A stretch of 64,000 nt of DNA from Tigriopus japonicus (taxonomy: Eukaryota; Arthropoda; Copepoda; Harpacticoida; Harpacticidae), in contig CM021319.1 in the NCBI GenBank assembly GCA_010645155.1, forward strand, positions 4,866,072 through 4,930,071, in the 5' to 3' direction. Under the pieces are notes generated by a model. The model was not told where the DNA came from. It made no database searches and saw only the letters and a program-made list of their open reading frames with translations. This document shows positions 36,846 through 47,870 of the stretch, one piece after another (positions within the stretch are counted from its first letter, which is position 1; the number at the start of each line of letters is the position of its first letter). The position numbers and the translations under genes are program-made.

Positions 36846-37217
36846 CTCTCTCTGTGGCCTTAGTTTGCTTGCACCACTAATGTTCGAGTGTGTGTGGGCG
36901 ATTCCGACTGGGTTGTAACCCGATTCTTCACGGCGGACACATCACATGGAACGGGGGAAAACGAATAGGCCAGACTTTGGAGCCGAATTGTTACTTCTGA
37001 TCTCCTTTCACTTGCACAAGACTCGTGTATTGTGTATTGTGCGGCGATGCCGAAAGCGTAGGAGATAGAGTGGGCAAATATTCCACCCCCGATATTCGTT
37101 TGCTCAATGAAGCATGCCTCAGACGTCTTTTCTTAATCAGTGTCTTTCCACAGACGAAGGAAGAAGGCTTTACTTCCTCTGCCTCCTTTGACTTGGGTAT
37201 GGGTATGACTGCTATGC

Positions 37218-37236
37218 CACGTACGTACGTACGTAC
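37218..37236. repeat. (ACGT)n self-complementary microsatellite
   Basis: ACGT repeated four to five times, a perfect palindrome that can extrude as a cruciform. Confidence 0.85.
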
Positions 37237-37599
37237 TACAGTACATGTCTGTGTACGCACTCCATTCAGATCTCGTACGTGCTCATGTCCAAAGAGAAAG
37301 GAGCTTTTTTCGACGGACTGAATACCAATCGATGTCTGTCTGACTGCTTGGAACAAGAGAATCCTCAATGATGAGAGATATTGGGGTTCAAGATGAGGGG
37401 TTGATCTTTCATCATTATCTACAAAAGGGTCGCTAGTTAGTTTGGCTTGGCGTAGCTTAGCATGGAACTAAGATTTGAAGTGGTCGGAAAGAGGACATTT
37501 CTTAAGAAAGGTTGCGTTTGGTTGAAGAGAAAAAATTCCAAAGCATTAGCGATGTGAAAATACACACAAGTATGATGTTTTGGAAGTCGATCCGTGACA

Positions 37600-38967
37600 A
37601 TGGAAAGTATTGTGAAATCCTTTAACTACGTGTCTTCGTTTACGAATCGACATGGCTCTGACGAAATTGGTTGGGGACCAGTATGGTTCCAACAACGCCA
37701 AGATCTTCGTGCTGATTTTCACCGGCAAAGTATCGTCCTGTACATTTGCATGATCACGCTGAGCCTTACTTTCATTTTGGGCGTGTTAACAGCGCGAAGA
37801 AGACGGGTGCCTACTTTGATCTTGGGCACTTTGGTTCTCACCACCACCTTTGTCTTGATCGAGGCGTTCCTAGTACCTCATTGGTACGTGGGTCATACCA
37901 AATTGACCTGCAGTTACTGCATCTACAAACCCCACTTAAAGGTCAAGGGCAGCCTAGGATTATACATCGGTTTGGATCATTTCAATATTACCTTCATATC
38001 CGAAGACCATGCGAATGTGTACTTCAACGATGAGTTTTCATTGACCTATGGCGGAAGGCGTGGTTTGGAACAGGATTATCGCCTCTTGGCGATCCAAAAA
38101 GGATTGCCCAATCCGGTCATCACAGTAGCCGAATACCTAGACCAACGTGGAGGTGCTTTCCAATGGGGAGCTTCCTTCTCCGCAGCAGGCTATTTCACCT
38201 CAGTCACGTTGTGTTTCGCTATGACCACTCACTCCGTATCTGTAGTGCTATTGGTTCTCATTCCCAGCCACGGTTTGCGAGTTACGGGCATCACGGGCTT
38301 GATCATGATGATTGCGACTTTAATCTACGCCACCCTGTTGCCATCGACCACGTTGCCTATTTTCATAGAGGGAGTTCCGCTCCAATTTGCCATGGGAAGG
38401 TGCTTCATCAGTGTCTTCGTCGTAGGCCTATTGAATTCGCTTATAGCCTTGTCAACCCTAATTCTGCGCAATTTCGAGCTCGGTGTTACTCTGTCGACTT
38501 TCTTGGAACTCAACTTCGACACGCCCTGGGACAACAAGAAGCTTAAAGCCGAGTCTGAAGCGAGAAGAGAAGCGAATTTGACCCGATTGTTCGTGGACTC
38601 GCGATTACGTCCCTCGATCCGTCGATTTCGGAATTCCTTCAAACAGAGTCGCCGATCTAAGAGTCAAGATCCTAGTCATACCTTCGACGTGGAGGAATCT
38701 CGATCCAAGGCTCATTTAGATGTGACCAACCACCCTTGTCCCATGGATCAAGTTGATCTCATCCCAGCTTTCCTCGATCCAACTGGACGCTGTAAAAAAG
38801 GTTGGAATCACGATTATTGTGAAGGATTGTCATACATTTTTAACATCAATATTTTCTTCATTTTAGCAGTTTCAAACTCTGAACTCGAAAAATCCTCCAC
38901 TATCCCAATTCGGGTGCGTAGTTTTTCTGAGATAAAGTACACGGATGAAATCAATGCTTATCTATGA
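37600..38967 (+). CDS. DUOXA: Dual oxidase maturation factor (DUOXA / Drosophila NIP-Mol family)
   Basis: Multi-pass membrane protein of 455 codons. DUOXA proteins escort dual oxidase out of the ER and stay with it at the cell surface, where the pair makes extracellular H2O2 for mucosal defence, hormone iodination or cuticle cross-linking. Seen in the sequence: five hydrophobic segments at about residues 44-64, 71-92, 197-222, 228-248 and 266-288. The long loop between the second and third holds the family hallmarks: GLYIGLDHFNITF-type motif (about 119-132, with the NIT glycosylation site at 129), the YFNDEF motif near 141-146 and KGLPNPVITVAEYL near 167-180, which matches KGLPDPVLYLAEKF of vertebrate DUOXA. 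The start is the ATG in good context (ACAATGG); an in-frame GTG two codons earlier is not credible. The tail after residue 310 is basic, cytosolic and unlike the family. A 66-nt stretch at 38801-38866 could be a retained in-frame intron, giving 433 residues when spliced. No other intron is needed, although family members usually have several. Family assignment is confident; exact C-terminus is not. Confidence 0.93.
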   Translation: MESIVKSFNYVSSFTNRHGSDEIGWGPVWFQQRQDLRADFHRQSIVLYICMITLSLTFILGVLTARRRRVPTLILGTLVLTTTFVLIEAFLVPHWYVGHTKLTCSYCIYKPHLKVKGSLGLYIGLDHFNITFISEDHANVYFNDEFSLTYGGRRGLEQDYRLLAIQKGLPNPVITVAEYLDQRGGAFQWGASFSAAGYFTSVTLCFAMTTHSVSVVLLVLIPSHGLRVTGITGLIMMIATLIYATLLPSTTLPIFIEGVPLQFAMGRCFISVFVVGLLNSLIALSTLILRNFELGVTLSTFLELNFDTPWDNKKLKAESEARREANLTRLFVDSRLRPSIRRFRNSFKQSRRSKSQDPSHTFDVEESRSKAHLDVTNHPCPMDQVDLIPAFLDPTGRCKKGWNHDYCEGLSYIFNINIFFILAVSNSELEKSSTIPIRVRSFSEIKYTDEINAYL

Positions 38968-38988
38968 AATGACCCCGGGGAGGTTCGA

Positions 38989-38994
38989 AATAAA
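38989..38994 (+). terminator. Poly(A) signal AATAAA of the DUOXA gene
   Basis: A canonical AATAAA begins 21 nt after the DUOXA stop codon and is followed within 20 nt by a GT-rich stretch (gtgagttggtgttttg), the expected downstream element. This implies an unusually short 3'UTR of roughly 40-50 nt. Confidence 0.7.
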
Positions 38995-39070
38995 GTACGT
39001 GAGTTGGTGTTTTGCCAATCAAAATATTGTGAATTCTGATTTCCGTTACTCTTTTACCGGCAACTTTTGA

Positions 39071-39076
39071 TTTATT
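39071..39076 (-). terminator. Poly(A) signal AATAAA of the convergent 75-codon gene
   Basis: TTTATT on the plus strand reads AATAAA on the minus strand, about 180 nt beyond the stop of the minus-strand frame ending at 39255. Together with the DUOXA signal it places two convergent 3' ends within about 100 bp of each other. Confidence 0.5.
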
Positions 39077-39254
39077 TTAATACTTTGTTTTCATGATGAT
39101 GAGAATAATGACGATGGCCAAATTTCATAGTACATTTTTTGTGCGATGAAAGGTAACCAATTAAAAACATATTTCTCTCATTATTTTTCCGCTTCATTCG
39201 ATCTGATGAAAAGAGGCAAGCTGAAATTCAAACGATTTCAAATCACTCATTGCT

Positions 39255-39482
39255 TCACTTGAGAACTATTCGCATTCGATTGAGCTCGTTTACCAAAGTA
39301 CTCTTCAAAATACAGTTATACCTAGCAAGCATCGACAATTCGGCATCCATCTCGTAACATCTTCGGCTCGATGACTTGATACGATTGTCTAATGTCAATT
39401 TGTTCTCAAATTGCCACCTTTTCGTCCGCATGTTTATAGCTAAAAACACATTGAAGTCGTCCGTCCCGAATTCAAGTCCCAT
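39255..39482 (-). CDS. Small protein or terminal exon, 75 codons, unidentified
   Basis: I do not recognise this protein. The frame starts with ATG in good context (ACAATGG), is 75 codons long and hydrophilic. It is rich in Arg, Lys, Asn and Leu, with a likely helical C-terminal half (about residues 45-75). It has no signal peptide or membrane segment. An AATAAA lies about 180 nt downstream on the same strand, and the gene converges with DUOXA. A strong acceptor-like sequence (TGTGTTTTTAG) occurs inside the frame near 39439. The true coding part could therefore be a last exon starting there rather than the whole frame. The exon-like segment at 39768-39858 lies upstream on the same strand, but its phase (0 at the donor) does not fit the internal acceptor (which needs phase 1), so I have not joined them. 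Confidence 0.5.
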   Translation of the reverse strand: MGLEFGTDDFNVFLAINMRTKRWQFENKLTLDNRIKSSSRRCYEMDAELSMLARYNCILKSTLVNELNRMRIVLK

Positions 39483-39767
39483 TGTAGAATGTGTCGATCT
39501 TTGACAATTTCACCACGTGATCAACTCATCCCGTGACAAGCTTAAAACCACCGTTCAATGAGTGCGACTCGCTTCATAATAAACTATTTGTTTGGTAAGG
39601 TGTTTTTTTTCTTTTCTCTCTTTCATTTCAATGCTTGATTGAAAGAATCTGCCACCAACCATCATCACCACCACCATGCCAGAACCAGTCCAATAACCAT
39701 TTGAGAAAGTATACAGCTACATAAATGAAGTGTTCGGCCCCTCGAATTTTGTACTTCTAGCACCTAC

Positions 39768-39858
39768 CTTGATCAATTTTACGAGGGTATCAAAATTAAA
39801 AGAAACCCTTGGTCTTTGATTCGCCCCGTTATCGGCTGTCGCAGCTTGCTCAATCAGG
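39768..39858 (-). CDS. Candidate internal exon upstream of the 39.3-kb minus-strand gene
   Basis: A 91-nt segment bounded by an acceptor-like CAACCTTCGATAG and a good donor ATCAAG|GTAGGTG, open in one frame. The predicted peptide starts near VLIEQAATADNGANQ and ends in DTLVKLIK. It is hydrophilic and unrecognised. Because the open frame also continues past the donor for 17 codons, the segment could be a chance ORF. Its likely partner is the gene ending at 39255, but the phases do not match directly. Confidence 0.3.
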
Positions 39859-41285
39859 ACTATCGAAGGTTGAAGTGTTTTGAACAAGCATGTGGGATCT
39901 ATTTTTTCGTGCATTATACGATTTGGCATCGGTGCGAATGTGATGACTCTGATGAGCGATCATATTTCCAAGTCGACTCATTGAAAGTGAAATCCACAGA
40001 TGAGAAGCCTTCCATGCTTTCCATTATCTTACTCCTTCCCCCTCCGCCGTAATTTTCCTCCTGGTCATCATGCATGCCCGTAATTCAAGCAGTTTTGTGG
40101 CAAAAAACGTAAGAAAAGTTAATTTCGACAGGATCCAACTCTATCCAACTCACTTCTATTTGTGGAAAGTTACTTCTCTCGTCCTTTCGAAATATCATAA
40201 GTTTTGATTCGTAACTATAAGTGTACATGAATGATCAGAGCTCAACCATAATTCTTGTGTTATCATAATAATCATTATTTTTCCTCTTTTTGTGATTGTT
40301 ATTATGGCATGAGCTTGACTTGAAGCCATCGGGGCGATAGCAATGACTCTTGTGTGAAGTAGAAAAAAAGTCAGGTTAATTTTGCGTGAAATTTCCACAA
40401 AAAGTCGCCATGCATCTCAATTTGACGTCGGTGATGAAGGCTAGGTATAGAAAAAGGAGAGGGACTAGGTTTTTTCTATAGTTTTGCAGAAAATATTTCA
40501 GCAGCAACTAGGATTCTTGTTGCTTGCATGGCTGCTACGACTACAAGGTATGAAGCAACGTTACCTGATTGCCAAATCAAAATGTGTGTTCAACGTACAT
40601 GAGAGTATAACGAGAGGGCAAATCGATGCTCTCGTATGATGACTGGGGAAATTTTCGAATTGATTCATGGTGCGCTCGTATTTCTATCCCGATTTTCTTT
40701 CATTTTGTTCACTTAGTGAACAATATACCACCACCACCACCACCACTGCCACCGCCCTATCTTTCTTATACAATAATGAAATAGAGTAGAGTGTCCTGAC
40801 CACAAAAACTGCTTAATGGACGAACGACGTCGTCGTCCTTCTCCCCTTTCTGATCTCTAGGTAAAGAATCCCGATTTCACATCCATTCATGTAGAGTTGT
40901 ACTTGTGCTAATGCTTTTCAAAAACTCGCTGCCAACAAGACGGTCGGTCCTCTCGATGGACGACAGGGGCCTTTTCACTATCTGAAGAAATGTGACATTT
41001 TTGCGTTGGAAGAAAATTTATCTTTGGGTTCCTTACCACAAAAAGAGGAAACCTTTTTCATTCAACCCAAAGTTGCCAAAGCTCAAAAGATATCAGTAGC
41101 CACCAAAGACTGTCCAAGCAAGGCAAGAGGGAAGTAGCGTTAGCTTGGCTCGTGGGTTGGCATCTCATCCCAAGAATTCTTTGTGAGTATTGAGTTTGTA
41201 TCTCTTTTCCTACATACAGCCTAACTAGCTTGGGCACAGCCATAGATAGATACACAGACAGACAGACATATATACATGCTCTCCT

Positions 41286-41308
41286 ACTCACTCACTCACT
41301 CACTCACA
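41286..41308. repeat. (ACTC)n microsatellite
   Basis: Tandem ACTC, the complement of the GAGT tracts. Confidence 0.85.
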
Positions 41309-42543
41309 CACTCATTCCTTGTGAACGCTCACCATTTGCTCATCTACTGGTCGTGCGTGCGTGGTTTCATCGAAGTCAGGACCATGTCTGCTGCTGTTCT
41401 GTTGGTTGTTACTGACACTTTGAGGATACTACTACATACGGACTCGTACTTTTGATCTAGAATGTCCAAAGAAGAAGCAAAGGAAGAAAACCCAACCAAT
41501 GTGACAGTGGTCGATCGTCTTCTGCCTATTCATCAGAAAGCATTCAGAAAGTTTTTTGATCAACCGCAAATCCTTTTTCGAGTCGAATGAGTTCACATCC
41601 AGTTTGACGTGATACGACGACTAAGAAGTTCGTTCTCTCTTCCGTTAGAATGGATTTCATTCCGAAAAAAATACGCTAGTAGGGGTAACGAAATGATAGA
41701 GATAAGATTGTTTATGAGACAAAGAAAGAGATTGTTATTTCCTTGAGAAAGGTATTTTTCCCGTTGCCCTCTTGGATGGTGGAAAGTTGATCGTGATTCA
41801 TGCAATAAATATGACTTCGATTTTACATGACAAGCTGCATTATATATATGTTTGTGAACTTTGTAACCTTTCTAAAGAAAATAATGTACTTTTTAAAAAG
41901 TAATACGCAATGGCAACATGTCTAAAAATATTTTCTCTGTTACATCTCAACACTCCTAACCTTCCTTGATGAGCTTATCTTTAACGCACAAAACCACAAT
42001 TTATATGAGTTTTAGTTACTAGAAACCAGAAATTTCCTAAGTCGTTAATTTCTCATTTTAAGGGACGAAATTTGAAGAACATAGTCACGGATGGAGTTAT
42101 ATTGCCTAGAAGCTTAGTACGGAGATTTGAGCATGAACATGCTAAAGCTATCATTTAAATGACAGATGGACCAATTATCAATTGAATGTCTCAGAGATCA
42201 TGAATTGTCACTCCTTTTTTGCGCATTCACAAATGATGACGGATCACAGATTCGTCACGTGTTAGAAGGTAGGAAGGCGGGTTTCTAGATTTTGAATTTA
42301 GCTCAAGATTTGAGCTTGAAATCGTCTCCTCAAAGTAAAAATCTAGTTGGCAATAGTCCAAGCTCGACGAACTGTTCCGCCATGAATAACAATTGTGTGC
42401 AAATTATCACCCGTGCATCCGTCCATCCTGTCTATGATCGAGAGGTTTTTGGAGAGCCGAGGGAAGTGAAGTTTTACCTGTCTAAATGAAATCCATGATG
42501 TCGACTCAAATTGGAGGATTGTCAAGAAAAGCTCTTCGTGCAG

Positions 42544-42549
42544 TATAAA
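42544..42549 (+). promoter_or_regulatory. TATA-like element 35 nt before a 54-codon ORF
   Basis: TATAAA in AGTATAAAGC, beginning 35 nt before the ATG at 42579, with an in-frame TAA inside the element. Confidence 0.3.
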
Positions 42550-42578
42550 GCAGATCAAATAGTGGAAACACAATCAAA

Positions 42579-42743
42579 ATGAATAGGCGAACCTGGAGGA
42601 GATCTTACCAAGATCAACCCCTAACTTGGACTGGCAAAAGTTACCCCAACTCTCGTAAGGATCTCATCAATCCCTCGAATTCTCCCGACCTATTGAGCCA
42701 ACTCTATCCCTTCCAGTTGCCCGACCACCCCAATATGGATTGA
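42579..42743 (+). CDS. Candidate microprotein, 54 codons, unidentified
   Basis: Starts MNRRTWRRSYQDQPLTW and ends PFQLPDHPNMD; ATG context CAAAATGA. The peptide is basic at the N-terminus and rich in Pro, Asn, Ser, Asp and Tyr further on. It has no signal peptide or membrane segment. Many codons end in C, unlike the AT-rich surroundings, which favours real coding. It might instead be an exon whose donor or acceptor I have not resolved. Not related by eye to the 54-codon ORF at 24.55 kb. Confidence 0.35.
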   Translation: MNRRTWRRSYQDQPLTWTGKSYPNSRKDLINPSNSPDLLSQLYPFQLPDHPNMD

Positions 42744-44597
42744 ACTTTGGTGTTTGATTCATTGAATCCCTCATACACATTTCAGCCTACCAACACCACC
42801 ACGGCTAAAAAAGGCGGTTGAGGATGACGGCTTGTTGTTTGCCCAAACCAAGGACCAAATGAACCAAAGAAGAGAGGGGAGAGAAAACTGAACAATTTCT
42901 ATAGATGAAATACGGCCAGGGAGGGTTGGTTAGCTTGAGAGCTATTTTTTAGCCCCTCCCCCCAACCTTCCACCCCATAACCCCTTTTTGTACCTCATTC
43001 AGACAAACTTGATAGGACATCAGAACAGATCCAGATTTTCCAGTAGATCCACACCCATCCATGTTTGAGCTTCCCACCTATGTCGGGTACCTTTTGTGCC
43101 CCTCGGGCGACCCAGCTTTAGAGGTACCCTCTTTTGTTATTGAAGAATCCTCTCAAGCCATGGGATTGATATGAGAAAGCTTTTTGAAATCGAGGCTTTG
43201 AAATGTTAATTATATCTGCTGATGCCAGATGTGCAACCATCAAACTTGGAGACGTACTAATCCATCAAACGCTAAAGCTGGAATTGGAATTGGCAACAAC
43301 TAGAACGTCGATTTCCGATCAATCTCTGCACATTTGCACTTTTTACTGTCCTGAATTTGTTCTCAGCTAAAAAAAGACAGTATCCAGACTGGTTGACAGG
43401 TCCATAAAAAATATCCTACGCCGTCTGCACCATGTTAAAAAGGCAGATATTTAATCAAAAATAAATTGTTGCCGGCATTTGCGAACATGCTTTTTCCAAA
43501 AACCAACTCTTTAATTCTTTTGACCTCTGAAAGAGTTTTGTATCAATCAGTTTGTCTTTTGCCCCTATGTCCTAATGCACTACCAGGGTTCACAACATGT
43601 CGAGAGGATTTCGAGGCATTGATGTACGTAAGAAAAAACATTCCCTCTCTGTGTTCTTTACATAAGTACTATATGATACTATATATTTACCTATATGCTT
43701 GTAAAAAAAAGGAGTAAAGAAATATGATCAATGATGTTACCTTTAATCTATATGTACAATCACGCAATCTCTTCAGTACAAACCAAATTGAAGCACGTGC
43801 AAATTGTGACAACGTGTCGTCCAAGTATGTAATTGACTTGGATGCGAATGTACGTATCTCTGAGAGGAGAACTCGGTCGCCGTCCTCGTCGTCGTGATCT
43901 TGGTGATCTTGGTGATGGTCCCTCGATCGAGTGAGTGCAAGTTGTTTTGTTGTCACGTATGAATGATAAATTGGTTCCCGGAGCGCATGGCTGAATTCAA
44001 ATATGTAATTGCAGTCATTCTGTCCAGTGATTTGTCTCTATTTAGGCGTGAATATGAAAAAAAGGAAAATTTGGAAACATGAACTGGAAATCCTCAGTCA
44101 CGAATTTGACTACAGTAGTTGCTCATCGAGCGGGTAAAAACACTCAAAAATGAGAATCATGTGCTGTTCGAACCTACCTACCAGCGCGAAAAGCACAACA
44201 TATCTGAGACATCAGGGTGAGGTCGGTTTTTGATGATTTCAATGGCGCATTTTCCAAGTAACAAACATATCAAAGGGTGCTAGAGTTTTGGCATGCTCAA
44301 GTTATGTGCAGTAGACTAATTAACATGCAAACTTCAGCTTCTTTAGTTCAAGTTGAGTACTTTTCGTAGTTTGTTAGAAAACTAAAAGCCTCTGATAATG
44401 AAGATGATGAGTTGGTGCAAATGACTTGACGTGAGTTTCCCGATCATTTATTTCAACTCCTTGGTGGAATGTGAATGCCGGGATTTGAATGAGATTTCCG
44501 CTATCCGTCCATCACTTTGCCACATTACAAATGTATTCAGAATATGTATCGACTACTGAGACGCTTTGATTTTCCCTTTTCTTTGCCGGATTGACAG

Positions 44598-44687
44598 ATC
44601 CAATATTCATGGAAGGCAATATGCCAAGAGCACTCCAAGAAATGCATTCCCGATCAGATCTCACCTCTTCCTTCGCATTGTTGAGAG
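44598..44687 (+). CDS. Candidate 90-nt exon
   Basis: A pyrimidine-rich acceptor (TTTTCCCTTTTCTTTGCCGG then ATTGACAG) and a moderate donor (GAGAG|GTACAC) enclose 90 nt. The most protein-like frame reads MEGNMPRALQEMHSRSDL. The second frame is also open; a third closes with TGA. No family or partner exon is recognised. Confidence 0.2.
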
Positions 44688-45616
44688 GTACACGCGATTT
44701 CTATTTTCACGCACCAACGTGACAAAATGGCTCTTGAGAAAGGTCAGAGTTGGACTTCAGGTCTGAAGACATTGATTGCTGGGAGGTTGCTCGAGAACAA
44801 ATAATTCGATTCGGACTGACTGTTTCTTCATTCGATTTTTTTTGTTGCACACCATGTAAAAGTTCACGTCATTTTTTCTGACGTCGGTCAAGGGTGGATT
44901 TTTGTTCGTCTGGGGAGATGGATAATGGCGGCCTCAATTTTCTAGAGAGCTTTGTTGTGTATCCGTCCGAAACTTGAATATGGACCAATTCAATTGGTGT
45001 CTATGGTTCAGTGAAATGATCCAATCATGAAACTGCCTTAAATAGGACACTTGAAAAATTCACGGTTGTGATGATGATGGCGGTAGAGGCAATGATGCTG
45101 CAGGCAAATCAGCCAAATAATACATGTACATTCAAAGTCCATCTGTCTAAATTTTCTTCTCGAGAGAGCCTATCCATAAAATTGTGTCAAAACCATGTTA
45201 TTCTCATTTTAGTCATGGCTTATTTATTCTGCATCCTCTTAGCTTACCATGCATGTGAGCCACATTCGATCTCGCTGGTTTAGTTATTCGATGAACGAAC
45301 AATGGAATTTCACCGAGTAGTTTCTATTTGAGGCCGCCATCGGTAATCGTGTGTCACTCAAAATTTCAAAATTGAAATGTCACCTACTCGTATATTGGCA
45401 TGGTTTCTCTTCGTACCTTCGAACAAATTTTAAGGTTTGCATGCAAATTTTTCATTTTGCCTTCACACTGAGGACATAAATTCACAAAAGTAAGTGAGGA
45501 ATCCTCGTAGGTCGGTCTGCAAATCCATGCACTGCATTGCAAGTGCTCTTTTGATGACCTTTGGATTTTAATCTCATTAGAATCATGTTTTATCGTTTCA
45601 GAGTAGAGTCCGACAA

Positions 45617-45619
<3 letters not shown>

Positions 45620-45661
<42 letters not shown>

Positions 45662-45702
45662 GTATGTGGGTAGTCTAGTTAGTTAGTTAGTTAGTTGGTT
45701 GG
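45620..45702. repeat. (TC)n tract followed by (GTTA)n
   Basis: Pure TC dinucleotide run at 45620-45657, then a short TATG stretch and GTTA/GGTT repeats to about 45702. Confidence 0.9.
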
Positions 45703-47854
45703 TGGCTGCCGAATTCGTCCTGCCTCTCGTCCATCCATGCACTTCACGTTCTTCAGGGAGTGAGTAAGCAAAAGCCATCATATATATTAGACAAGATAAA
45801 TGAGTGTTGCAATTCTCAATTTCAAGACTGTCATTAATCTAATTCGACCGGATGCAACATGGTGTGGGAATTTTCACCTTCAAAATGTAAAATAGGCCAC
45901 CATAGTGTTAATCGACATCTCCCAATGCAATTGTGATAATGATGAAAAAGAATGGCATTGATGATGATTACTACGTAGAATAGTAATATTAAATTTATTG
46001 AGGACACTTTTCCTTCCATTCGAGGGAGACAACTATTCCTTAAGGTTGAATTGAACCAAAAGGGACCAATCGAGAGGAAGGATGGTGCGTTGTCTTGACG
46101 TAAGAGCTTGTCAAGGCTCTCAATGAGAAATGTCAGAAACTATGTTCAAGCAACGGAAAATTAGTCTCCAAAAAAGTTTTTCGAGCGGATGGCCAAAGAG
46201 GTAAAAAAATCAAACCGGAGAAAATCGTGCTTTTGTAGTCAAATGACATGCGTGATGAATCGCTCTTTATGTAAGGATCATATTTGGTTGTCTCTATTAT
46301 GATTTTTTATTACCATTATTAGCACCACTTGACGGGGTAGACACTGGCAGGATCATCATCATCATCATCATCATTCCTCTTCCCATAGTGAACATCTTCT
46401 TCTTTCTGTGATATTACAATATTTTTGACTCTCAATGCGGTGTCACTTTTTTGGAGCAGAACATCGGAGGACAATGGCTGCATTGAATTGAGTGGCGTAT
46501 TTTGGTGCCAACAAATAGTTTCCCAAACCAATCCATCCGGATCTCTCTGTCATCTGTTGGAAGGAATCTTCCTTCAGTGCTCTAAATTGAATGCATGGCA
46601 AACTACAGCATTTGTGATGACGACTTTACTCGTTACGCCAGAAGTAGTAGACAGAGAGTCAGACAGATAAATGTACGTAAACAGACAGATCCAGATGGGT
46701 ACAACGGGAGACTTGAATGCTCAAAAAATGAAAACCGTCTTTCTTTATTTCCATATCAAGAAGAGACAGATTCCAAGATTAATTTGTTCTCTCAAAAATG
46801 GTTCGCTAGGAGTCATTTGGTGCATGTATACAAAAGAGGATGATAATCTGGATTTTTTTTGCCTCTGAATCTTTCGTTCTCATCTCATTCCCGCACAATC
46901 TGCTACTTGTAGTTCGTACGTCGAGGAGTGCAGTGCCTCCAATATTACCGTATGTATTCCGCACTGTCCAAGCACCGACAACCGATTTCAAAACTTCTTT
47001 ACTACATGCTTGAACCTACTGTTCGTACTACGAAGGAATCAACGGACGATGTTCCACCATCAAGCCATCTTCCATCGCCCACCAAATCTTTCCTTACGTT
47101 TTTGAATAGTTGCATCGAAATTGGCCAAGATTTCCACTCAGCATCATCATTGTGCTCTTATGGCAGTCCATGAAATGAGAACAAGCTGAACAAAGATGGA
47201 CGAGCGAGCTGCTCTAGAATGTACCTATAGTATACTAGTCGGCGGCAATGCCCATCCGACCTACTTGGTGGATGGAAGGAAGACACACTGAAAACCCAAA
47301 ACTCCGTCCATTTACTGTCTTTTATTCAAAACGACATGCCAACCAAAGCCAAAGTGATGGCGAGGTGGTAAGCTCGACCAAAGATGAATCCTCTTCGAGA
47401 AGCAAGGTTCCTCGAGATGCCCTTTCTTTCCACTCTAATAATGCATTTGACGAATTTCGCTCCTCGCAATGAAAAGAACTTGTACCGACTACCGAGTATG
47501 GTCTTTGACAGTTCAGCTTTCGGAATGTTGGGTCTACTCAGAAGTGTATTTTGCTCAATCATCGGGTTTGATGATTTGAGTGCGAAGGATCTTGTTCGAA
47601 CTTCAACCACCTGATCGTTCACAACCAAAGAGGCATTTGATCTACTTTGTTCGGCGTCTATTTTAAAGTGGATTCGAAACCTTGATTTTTTTTGATCAGG
47701 TTACTCCTCAAGGCGTCAATTAAGCATCCTCAACTGTTCAAAACAGAAATTAACATTTTCCCCGTCAGTATATGTATGCGTCGGCCGGTTTCTCGATGTC
47801 ACCGCGAAACCCCTGTTGCAAATGAGATCACCGAGTTGTTTTTGTACTAGCTAC

Positions 47855-47870
47855 GTAGGTTCGAACCTAC
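47855..47870. repeat. Perfect 16-bp palindrome GTAGGTTCGAACCTAC
   Basis: Perfectly self-complementary. Its right half GTTCGAACCTAC recurs at 44166-44177. About one such palindrome is expected by chance in a window of this size. Confidence 0.6.

Larger units (their letters stand above)
34418..37599. other. Spacer between the His-rich protein gene and DUOXA
   Basis: No supported exon. Contains CA/CC-rich stretches, a TC tract with an assembly gap, and an ACGT microsatellite. Two plus-strand donors upstream (33587, 35296) have no matched coding exon. Confidence 0.5.

Noticed and set aside
37746..38642. Shorter frames within the DUOXA gene on both strands
   Set aside because: Out-of-frame shadows of the recognised DUOXA protein.
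46595..47173. Two protein-like plus-strand frames of about 80 codons
   Set aside because: Dozens of frames of this length are expected by chance; neither has splice, promoter or poly(A) support.
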